Assembly (NCBI GenBank): GCA_031431195.1
Contig: JANPCU010000130.1
Location: forward strand, 1-64,000
Source of the DNA: TH-plancto1 sp031431195
Lineage (GTDB): Bacteria; Planctomycetota; Planctomycetia; Planctomycetales; Planctomycetaceae
Length of the DNA: 64,000 bases
Direction: 5' to 3'
This document shows, piece by piece, positions 16,646 through 23,692 of the stretch. Position 1 is the stretch's first letter. Every line of letters begins with the position of its first letter. The notes under the pieces are model-generated. The model was not told the DNA's origin and did no database searches. It worked only from the letters and a program-made list of their open reading frames with translations. The position numbers and the translations under genes are program-made.

Positions 16646-18466
16646 ATGCGTTACCGATTCGCCACGACTCTGTGTTTCACTTGGTGGGCCGTGTCCGGGC
16701 TGGCTGCAAACGCTGCCGAAAAGCCCAGTGCGCTCGCCACCGCTCGCCAGGTCGACGCCCTCATCGAGGGTGAGTTGACCAAGGCGAACACCACTCCGGC
16801 CCCTCTGGTCAACGATGACACGTTTCTGCGTCGGGCCACCCTCGACTTGGCCGGGACGATCCCGACACCGAATCAGGTGACTGACTTCGCCCTTGATCCT
16901 GATCCCCATAAACGCGGCAAGTTGGTCGACCGCCTGCTCAAATCGGACGAGTACGCCGACATCTGGGCCAGCTACTGGCGCGAGGTGATCTTCTCCCGCG
17001 CCACCGAAGCCCGCGCCCGGAGCATGCAGGATCTGTTTGAGACCTGGATGAAGGACCAACTTACTCAGAACACGGGGTGGGACCGGATCGCCACGGAACT
17101 GCTGACCGCCACCGGAAGCACCCAAGAGGACGGCGATGTCGCCCTGATTTACGCCCATACCGGAGAACCCGAAGAACTGGCAGCTGAGACGGCCCGCATC
17201 TTCCTCGGGATCCAGATTCAGTGCGCCAACTGCCACAATCACCCCTACGAGAAGTGGACCCGCGAGGACTTCCACCAGTTCGCCGCCTTCTTCCCCCGGA
17301 TTCAAGTCCGCCCAGAGCCAGACAACCAAGGGACCTTCCTCGTGAAGTCGGTCGAAGCTGGCTCGGGCCGTCAGGCGATGCGGGCCAACTTCAATCCGGC
17401 GGAAGCCTTCGTCCGCATGGACCAGAATCGCGATGGCAAGATCACGAAGACCGAAGTTTCGCGAGTCAAGTTCCTGGCCGACCGTTTCGACCAGATGTTG
17501 GCCCTCGGCGATGCCAATAAAGACGGGGCGATGACCAAGGAGGAGTTCGAGAAAGTCCCCCGCCCGGATGCCAATCAACCGGGCCGTGGTTCCGCAGAAC
17601 ACTACATGCCCGACCTCGACGATCCCACTGCCGAAGGCAAACTGATGCAGCCGGTCTTCTTCGTCAACCAGGCGAAGATCAACACCGGCACCGACGATAT
17701 GGACCGCCGCCAGACCCTCGCCAAGTACATTACCGCCAAGAACAACCCGTGGTTCGCCAAGTCGTTTGTCAACCGCATCTGGGCTGAACTGGTCGGCCAG
17801 CCATTCACCGATGTCGTCGATGACATGGGACCGGGGCACGAGGCTCAGGCGCAAAAGGTACTCGATGTCTTGGCCACTCACTTTGTGAACAGCGGCTACG
17901 ACATCCAGTGGCTCTATCGGGTCATTACCCACACCAATGCTTATCAGAGAAAACTTCGCACCAGTGACACCGGTGAGGGAGCCTTCGCAGCGGCCAGTCC
18001 CACACGGCTGCGGTCGGATCAAATCTACAACTCACTGACCTCGATCCTGGGCGAGGGACTCGTCCCCCAGGCAACACGTGGCGGCGCGGGAGGTGGCGCA
18101 GCACAACGCTACGCCAACCAGGGTGGCCGCAAAGGGTTCGGCAACCTGTTCGGTTTCGACCCCAGTACCCCGCAAGCCGACATCATCGGGACTGTGCCGC
18201 AGGCTCTGTTCCTGATGAACCAGAGCGGAGTCAGTCACGCGATTCGAGCTGCGGGCCGCACGCGACTGGTGACGCTGCTCGATAAGAACAAGGACGACCA
18301 TGATGCGCTGTCGGAGTTGTACTTACTCGTGCTCAGCCGCGAGCCATCGAAGAGTGAAGTCGAGCTGAACCTCGCGTATCTCACTTCGGTCGGAAATCGT
18401 AACGAAGCGTTTGAAGACATCCTTTGGAGCCTGCTCAACAGCAGCGAGTTCATCACGAAACGCTGA
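16646..18466 (+). CDS. DUF1549/DUF1553 exported protein with inserted EF-hands
   Basis: The 606-residue product has a signal peptide (to about residue 23, ANAA), a DUF1549 domain (LVNDDTFLRRATLDLAGTIPT, residues about 52-72) ending in CANCHNHPYEKW near residue 193, whose CxxCH suggests covalent haem, and a DUF1553 domain (RRQTLAKYITAKNNPWFAKSF, from about 354). Between them are two canonical EF-hand loops, DQNRDGKITKTE and DANKDGAMTKEE. It is paired, as is usual in Planctomycetes, with a DUF1501 gene 97 bp downstream. The family is exported and abundant in this phylum; its role is unproven. Confidence 0.92.
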   Translation: MRYRFATTLCFTWWAVSGLAANAAEKPSALATARQVDALIEGELTKANTTPAPLVNDDTFLRRATLDLAGTIPTPNQVTDFALDPDPHKRGKLVDRLLKSDEYADIWASYWREVIFSRATEARARSMQDLFETWMKDQLTQNTGWDRIATELLTATGSTQEDGDVALIYAHTGEPEELAAETARIFLGIQIQCANCHNHPYEKWTREDFHQFAAFFPRIQVRPEPDNQGTFLVKSVEAGSGRQAMRANFNPAEAFVRMDQNRDGKITKTEVSRVKFLADRFDQMLALGDANKDGAMTKEEFEKVPRPDANQPGRGSAEHYMPDLDDPTAEGKLMQPVFFVNQAKINTGTDDMDRRQTLAKYITAKNNPWFAKSFVNRIWAELVGQPFTDVVDDMGPGHEAQAQKVLDVLATHFVNSGYDIQWLYRVITHTNAYQRKLRTSDTGEGAFAAASPTRLRSDQIYNSLTSILGEGLVPQATRGGAGGGAAQRYANQGGRKGFGNLFGFDPSTPQADIIGTVPQALFLMNQSGVSHAIRAAGRTRLVTLLDKNKDDHDALSELYLLVLSREPSKSEVELNLAYLTSVGNRNEAFEDILWSLLNSSEFITKR

Positions 18467-18468
18467 CC

Positions 18469-18550
18469 GGCGAGCGGAGGGCGTCAGCCCTCTGGTTTGC
18501 CATGCGTTAATTCCATCCACCACCAGGGGGCTGACGCCGCCCCGCTCGCC
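18469..18550. repeat. GGCGAGC palindrome between DUF1549 and DUF1501 genes
   Basis: 18469-18495 (GGCGAGCGGAGGGCGTCAGC...) pairs with 18523-18550 (...GCTGACGCCGCCCCGCTCGCC). It starts two bases after the TGA of the DUF1549 gene and ends 13 bases before the DUF1501 start, so it lies within the probable transcript and may attenuate it. Confidence 0.85.
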
Positions 18551-18563
18551 AGGACACCAACTC

Positions 18564-19844
18564 ATGCACACCATCCACGAGCAGATCCAAATCTCCCGGC
18601 ACGCCCTCTCCCGCCGCCGGTTCCTGCACACGGTCTCTGCCTCGGCGATCGCGGCAGGAGCCTTCGGGTTTACCGACCTCTTGAGCCTGCGGGCGGAAGA
18701 CCTGCGGAAGCAGGGGAAGTCGATGATCCTCCTCTGGATGCAGGGTGGGCCATCGCAGTTCGAGACCTTTGACCCCAAGCCCGGTCATGAGAACGGCGGC
18801 CCGACGCAGGCCATCGACACCAGCGTCCCCGGCATCCAGATCGCCGAGAACTGGACCAATGTCGCCAAGGCCATGGGCGACATCACCCTTATCCGTTCCA
18901 TGACCAACAAGGAGGGAAACCACCAGCGGGCCAGCTACCAGCTCCACACCGGCTACGTCCCCGCTGGCAGCGTCAAGCACCCGAGCTTCGGCGCAGCTGT
19001 GGCTCAACAGATCTCTGATCCCAAGCAGGATCTGCCCACAGTCGTGTCGATCGGTCGACCGGAAGCGGGGGGCGGGTTTCTTGGTGTCGACTATGAGCCA
19101 TTCGTCGTCGACAACCCCGGCACACTGCCGACGAACGTGGGGACACCGGTGGGGCAGGACCGTCTGGCTCGTCGCCTGGAGCACATGAAGAAACTCGAAG
19201 TCGAGTTCGCCGCGAAGGGAGGCCAGGTCGTCGTCGACAACCACCAGCGAATCTATGAGAAGGCGACTAAGCTCGTGCAAAGCCCGCTGACCAAAGCGTT
19301 CGACTTCGCCGATGAGCCGCAAGCTGTCCAGGACTCGTACGGCTCATCGCAGTTCGGACGCGGTTGCCTGCTGGCTCGGCGGCTCATTGAGAAGGGCGTG
19401 ACCTTCGTCGAAGTCCGGGCCGGGAACTGGGACACGCACTTTGACGCCGAGAGCCGGATTAAGACGCTCTCCGAACCCGTTGACCAAGGCATGGCCGCGC
19501 TGATCAACGACCTCAAGGTCCGTGGTCGCCTGCAAGATACAATCGTTGTCTGGATGGGCGAGTTCGGGCGCACTCCCAAGATCAACGCCCGTGGCGGCCG
19601 CGACCACTACCCGCGCTGCTTCAACGTCGCCCTCGCGGGCGGGGGCGTCAAAGGTGGCCAAGTCATCGGCAGCTCCGGCCCCGATGGCTCCGCCCCCACC
19701 GATAGCCCGGTCAGCGTGCCGGATCTCTATACCTCGATCTGCCAGAGCCTGGGTGTCAATGCCACGCACGAGAACATCAGCCCGCTCGGGCGACCGATGA
19801 AGATCGTCGATGGCGGAACCGTAATACCCGGCCTCTTCGCCTAA
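18564..19844 (+). CDS. DUF1501 exported protein (sulfatase/alkaline-phosphatase-like fold)
   Basis: The 426-residue product opens with a twin-arginine signal (LSRRRFLHTVSASAIAAGAFG, residues about 13-33). DUF1501 hallmarks follow: MILLWMQGGPSQFETFDPKPG near residue 54, RSMTNKEGNHQRASYQLHTGY near 112, FGRTPKINARGGRDHYP near 334. DUF1501 proteins share the alkaline-phosphatase superfamily fold and are the usual partner of DUF1549/DUF1553 proteins. The start at 18564 gives the Tat signal at the N-terminus; the frame is open further upstream but into the palindrome. Confidence 0.93.
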   Translation: MHTIHEQIQISRHALSRRRFLHTVSASAIAAGAFGFTDLLSLRAEDLRKQGKSMILLWMQGGPSQFETFDPKPGHENGGPTQAIDTSVPGIQIAENWTNVAKAMGDITLIRSMTNKEGNHQRASYQLHTGYVPAGSVKHPSFGAAVAQQISDPKQDLPTVVSIGRPEAGGGFLGVDYEPFVVDNPGTLPTNVGTPVGQDRLARRLEHMKKLEVEFAAKGGQVVVDNHQRIYEKATKLVQSPLTKAFDFADEPQAVQDSYGSSQFGRGCLLARRLIEKGVTFVEVRAGNWDTHFDAESRIKTLSEPVDQGMAALINDLKVRGRLQDTIVVWMGEFGRTPKINARGGRDHYPRCFNVALAGGGVKGGQVIGSSGPDGSAPTDSPVSVPDLYTSICQSLGVNATHENISPLGRPMKIVDGGTVIPGLFA

Positions 19845-20145
19845 GCCGTCCCCGAGCGGCCAGCATGGCTGCTGGAACGTGATGAATTGCTGGGGCCTAG
19901 CCTTGGTGACGCCTGGAATTAGTCAGCTTCTCACAATGAGTCTCGCGATGCGACGGCCCGATGAGCGGTTGCTGGCGACGGATGATCTGACGTCGTTTAT
20001 GGAGTCGCTACTGAGCCAGGGATATTGAGTCTGGATTTCTTACAGACGGTGCCGGGAGCCTGATCATCTCATCGCATGGAGAAAGCCGAGGGGTTGCCAC
20101 CCCTCGGCTTTCGAGTGATGAAAATAGCTGTGAGACTTCGGAAGT
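19845..20145. other. Convergent intergenic region
   Basis: Lies between the DUF1501 stop and the sensor kinase stop. It holds a strong hairpin at 20081-20112. A short stretch near 19900-20030 looks like degenerate coding sequence but has no recognisable product. Confidence 0.5.
20081..20112 (-). terminator. Strong hairpin, likely terminator of the sensor kinase unit
   Basis: GAAAGCCGAGGGGT (20081-20094) and its exact complement (20099-20112) form a 14-bp stem with loop TGCC, 33 bp beyond the kinase stop codon. No long T-tract follows on either strand, so termination may be weak or bidirectional. Confidence 0.6.
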
Positions 20146-22002
20146 CTAACTGGCAGCTGTTGATTCCAACGCGGCGGTCTCCTCCTTCCGCATGGAATCC
20201 GGCAGCGGGATGCGAATCTTGAATTCCGTGCCTTGGCCAACCTCGCTCTTGCAATCGATCGATCCGCCGAGCTTTTTAACAATGCTATGACTGATCGAGA
20301 GTCCGAGTCCCGTGCCCACGCCGGGGGCCTTGGTGGTGAAGAAGGGATCGAAGATCTTTTTGCGAATGTCTTCGGGAATCCCGGATCCGGTATCTCGAAT
20401 CGAGAGGGCGACAGAGTCCTCGTGGAGCACAGTCCGGACGGTCAATCGACCGCCGCCCTGCATCGCGTGGACGGCGTTGCTCATGAGATTCAGGAAGACC
20501 TGGTGCAATTGACCATAGGGGCCATACAGTGACGGAATCTCGGCGTACTCTCGATCAATCTGGACAGCGGACAGGGATTGTTTGACAGAGAGGTTCAAGC
20601 AGAGATCGAGCGCGCGGTGCAGGTCGAAGTCTTCGTCGCGATCACGTCCGGGGTGGGCGAAGGTCTTCATGTCGCCGACAATGCGGGCGGTCCGGTCCGC
20701 GCCTTCGGCGATCACGCCCGCCAGCAAGTCCAGCTTGTCAAAACTCGCGACCAGCTCGGGCGGCAAGGCGGGCTGCCCCGACGAATTGACACTCCCCAAC
20801 AGCCCATTCCGCAGCTTCTTCAGCCTCAGCTGCATGGCGGGCACGCCATTCGAGACGGCGTTGATCGAGTTGTTGATTTCGTGCGCCAGACCGGCGACGA
20901 GCTGGCCCAGGGAGCTGAGTTTTTCGGCGTGGACGAGTTGTTCCTGGGTCTGTTTCAGTTCGAGGTTGGTCTTTTCCAGTTGCGCGTGTCGCCGCTGGAG
21001 TTGGAGGAGAGACTCCTGGACCTGGTTGGTGCGGACGGCGACCTGTTGTTCGAGATTGGCGTTCAATTCACGAACCTGTGATGTCTGGCTGTCCAGTTCG
21101 GTGATCATGTCATTGAAGCGACGAGCGAGCATATCCAGTTCATCGTTGCCAGTCGGTGTAGCGCGGACGGAGAGGTCACCGGCTCGAACTGACTGCATGA
21201 TTTGTACGAGCTTGTGAAGGCGTCCGGTGATGGATTGGGCGAGCCAGTGTGAATAGACGCAACCGACCACGATGGCTCCGAGAGTCACGTAGATGGCATG
21301 GTCGCGAATTTGCTGCACCGCGTCGTGAAGGTTCGTGGCGCGAGTCAGGTCGAGCGTTTCCTGATACACGAGTGCGCCGATCAGCACTCCAGTAATCATG
21401 ATGATGATGCCGAAGCAAAGCATGATTCGCGACTTGAGCCGACTCTTGGGGAGTTCGTCAAAGTTAATCGCCCCGCCGCGCTTCAGCAAATCGGCGATCA
21501 CAACGCCCATCCACTGCTCGCTGGCAAAGAAGGTCACGAGAATGACCAAGGCAATGGCCAGACCTGTTGCGATAAAAATCTGGAGTAAAAGACCACTCTC
21601 CAATGTGAAGCGGTGAGCCAGATCCCAGCACATGGGCAGCGCCGAAGTGCAGGGAACCATTAAGGCTTCCAGAATGTTCTGCCTCAAAGGGAAGCGGACC
21701 GCTTCCATCGTCGCGGCCTTGGCCAGATCCTGCGGGAGGGGCTGGCCCTGATGAATCAGCCCGAGTGCGAGTCTCAAACGACGAGTGTGAGTCCAGGCGA
21801 CGGGAACCGTCAGCGCCACAGAAAGAGCGATCAGAAAATAGCCCAGTTGCAGAAACCGATCCTGCACTTCGGCAGGCATCTCGGTGGTCAACACCACATA
21901 AAACAAAACAAATCCACCGCCGATCGATCCGATCAGACGAGTAAACAACATCATCGCCGTGATGAAGTGCCGGTGACTCTTCCGGTAGACCCATTCAATC
22001 AT
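20146..22002 (-). CDS. Membrane sensor histidine kinase with HAMP domain
   Basis: The 618-residue product has about six transmembrane segments in residues 10-250, a HAMP domain (SITGRLHKLVQIMQSVRAGDLSVRA, about 250-300), a long coiled coil (about 310-365), an H-box (SLGQLVAGLAHEINNSINAVSNG) and an ATPase domain with N-box FLNLMSNAVHAMQGGGRL, G1 box IRDTGSGIPEDI and G2 box GTGLGLSISHSIVKKLGG. The H-box has NS where HEIxNP is usual. No response regulator is adjacent. It lies 47 bp downstream of the terpene-synthase-like gene on the same strand, so the two are probably co-transcribed. The start has GAGG upstream. Confidence 0.92.
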   Translation of the reverse strand: MIEWVYRKSHRHFITAMMLFTRLIGSIGGGFVLFYVVLTTEMPAEVQDRFLQLGYFLIALSVALTVPVAWTHTRRLRLALGLIHQGQPLPQDLAKAATMEAVRFPLRQNILEALMVPCTSALPMCWDLAHRFTLESGLLLQIFIATGLAIALVILVTFFASEQWMGVVIADLLKRGGAINFDELPKSRLKSRIMLCFGIIIMITGVLIGALVYQETLDLTRATNLHDAVQQIRDHAIYVTLGAIVVGCVYSHWLAQSITGRLHKLVQIMQSVRAGDLSVRATPTGNDELDMLARRFNDMITELDSQTSQVRELNANLEQQVAVRTNQVQESLLQLQRRHAQLEKTNLELKQTQEQLVHAEKLSSLGQLVAGLAHEINNSINAVSNGVPAMQLRLKKLRNGLLGSVNSSGQPALPPELVASFDKLDLLAGVIAEGADRTARIVGDMKTFAHPGRDRDEDFDLHRALDLCLNLSVKQSLSAVQIDREYAEIPSLYGPYGQLHQVFLNLMSNAVHAMQGGGRLTVRTVLHEDSVALSIRDTGSGIPEDIRKKIFDPFFTTKAPGVGTGLGLSISHSIVKKLGGSIDCKSEVGQGTEFKIRIPLPDSMRKEETAALESTAAS

Positions 22003-22049
22003 GGCCTGTCACCTCAGGGGCAATCACGCGACTGCCACGAGCGGCGGCC

Positions 22050-23129
22050 TCACTTGCGCCCGTGGCTGAAAATCTCACTCTCAAGCAACTGGTCCAGCCG
22101 CCCGATGTAGTCCTCGATGTGAATCGAACTCAGGTGGCTGCCCAGTTGGCGAACTTGTGTCCGATGCGTCTCCCAGCGTTTGAGAAACTGGCCCTCAATG
22201 TTGGACGAAATGATCGCCCGAACCAGTCGAGCCTCGTTGTTGGCACGCAAGTCTGCGGGCTGGAGTTTCCCCTGCCACACCGCCTCCAGAAAGACTCCAC
22301 TCGAGAAATCGCCGTCGTCAATCTCCCGCTCCCAAGTACTGACCATGTTGCCGATCCGGGCCATCGACTCGGCATGCCACAACACCGACCGCAGCCCGCC
22401 CAGATCCCTGCGGTCGAACTCGGGACTGGCCATCAAGTCCACGGTCGCGGCCACAGTCACCATCATCCCGTGGGATGAATACAAATCGTGTTCAATCTGA
22501 TTCACGAGCTCCGGCAATTGTGAGGTCAGGTCAGAATGCTCGACCGTGGTACACAGCTGTCGCAGGTCAAAAGCCAGAAGTTGTTCGAACTCCTGAAATC
22601 GGGGAAGTTGGGCGGCACGACGCCAGATTTCCTGCCAGACCTCGGTGACGAATCCGGCAACTAGCTGCTCTTCCGGTGTTTCCCCTACCGGTGCCCCGCC
22701 CCGTGTCAGAGTGAGCAACGAGCGAACAAATCTGTGGTTGTGGACCTGATCGGCCACGTCATCGATCAGACAGTTGAACATTCCGATCAGGAATTTCGTG
22801 TCGCGAGCGGTGGCGTGCTGGCTGTCTTCGACGGATGACAATGTCATCAGGTCCACGGCATACAGACACCACCGCCATAAATATAAGCCCCGTTCACCGA
22901 CCTGCTGGTAGCGGTTGACCCAGGGTTGAAGGTTCTCGGGGAATTCCCGATCCTGCCACGCTTCGACCGTTGCGGACCCGTTGGACGGATCGAGCATGAC
23001 GATTCGGCGTGAAAAATCAGAGGAATCACTCAAGGAGTCGACGAACAAATGCCGCAGGCGTCCCCATTGCGAACGGTCAGAGGGGGGGGCGGGGCGAGAT
23101 GACCCTTCGGGATGAATGTCTAAGATCAT
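22050..23129 (-). CDS. Class I terpene-synthase-like protein
   Basis: The 359-residue, almost wholly helical product carries both metal-binding signatures of class I isoprenoid synthases. DDVAD at residues 123-127 fits the aspartate-rich DDxxD motif; NMVSTWERE at 261-269 fits the NSE triad (N-x3-T-x3-E), 138 residues later, the spacing expected in bacterial terpene synthases. The length is also typical. The arginine and the C-terminal RY pair of canonical synthases are not evident, so the substrate is unknown and a non-catalytic role is possible. The ATG at 23129 follows GGGGCAGG; the frame is open farther upstream to 23390. It is the first gene before a sensor histidine kinase. I infer function from motifs only. 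Confidence 0.7.
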   Translation of the reverse strand: MILDIHPEGSSRPAPPSDRSQWGRLRHLFVDSLSDSSDFSRRIVMLDPSNGSATVEAWQDREFPENLQPWVNRYQQVGERGLYLWRWCLYAVDLMTLSSVEDSQHATARDTKFLIGMFNCLIDDVADQVHNHRFVRSLLTLTRGGAPVGETPEEQLVAGFVTEVWQEIWRRAAQLPRFQEFEQLLAFDLRQLCTTVEHSDLTSQLPELVNQIEHDLYSSHGMMVTVAATVDLMASPEFDRRDLGGLRSVLWHAESMARIGNMVSTWEREIDDGDFSSGVFLEAVWQGKLQPADLRANNEARLVRAIISSNIEGQFLKRWETHRTQVRQLGSHLSSIHIEDYIGRLDQLLESEIFSHGRK

Positions 23130-23536
23130 CACCTGCCCCAGTGGGAGTGTAGCCTTCTGCGAAGGAAGGCTGACGGCGATTCCCCCTCCGTGGAACGAAC
23201 CGATGTGACATATGCGGACGAGAACAGCTGCCTTCCCTGAGAATTCCGGGATCTCAGTTTGCCGTCTGGCTCCATCCTGACCACAATGGCAACCATGTTC
23301 AAGAAAGAACTTTCCGAAGCATCGGCAACTCGCGTTTCCATCAGGAGACATGCGTTGAAATGGGAGTCTTCGGAATATCTTTCGCAACACTCGTGGGAGG
23401 TGCGAGTTGACCAGCTGGACGGCCTGGTCAGTGCGTCGGTGCCTCCTCCGGTTTTGTCCTCGATCAAAATCAGGCCGATATGTGCAGGGGAAAAGGCAGC
23501 TCGCACGGGAAGACGTAATGGAATTCTGGCTGTCAT
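23129..23536 (-). CDS. Possible small upstream gene overlapping the terpene-synthase-like start
   Basis: A 135-residue frame ends in a TGA that overlaps the next ATG (TGATG at 23131-23127), an arrangement typical of translational coupling. It includes RIPLRLPVRAAF and MVAIVVRMEPDGK, which weakly recall PilZ-like beta-barrel proteins; I do not claim the family. The alternative frame, which would extend the downstream gene to 23390, has comparable codon usage, so the true coding frame here is not settled. Starts at 23602 and 23659 are also possible. Confidence 0.35.
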   Translation of the reverse strand: MTARIPLRLPVRAAFSPAHIGLILIEDKTGGGTDALTRPSSWSTRTSHECCERYSEDSHFNACLLMETRVADASESSFLNMVAIVVRMEPDGKLRSRNSQGRQLFSSAYVTSVRSTEGESPSAFLRRRLHSHWGR

Positions 23537-23692
23537 TTCGTTCCGGGACAATGGCGACTCGAATTGATACAAACCTGACAACCCCACCGTTGAGTCGTCC
23601 ATTCCGCGAGTAGGCTGCCCTCGGGGAACATCGGGCGAATCCATCGGTCTCTCATTCACCGAATTCGGTGATCGTTTGACGGAGTTCTTCTT

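Noticed and set aside
16544..18022. A 492-codon open frame on the minus strand
   Set aside because: It is antisense to the well-supported DUF1549 gene. High third-position G+C leaves antisense frames open in this genome.
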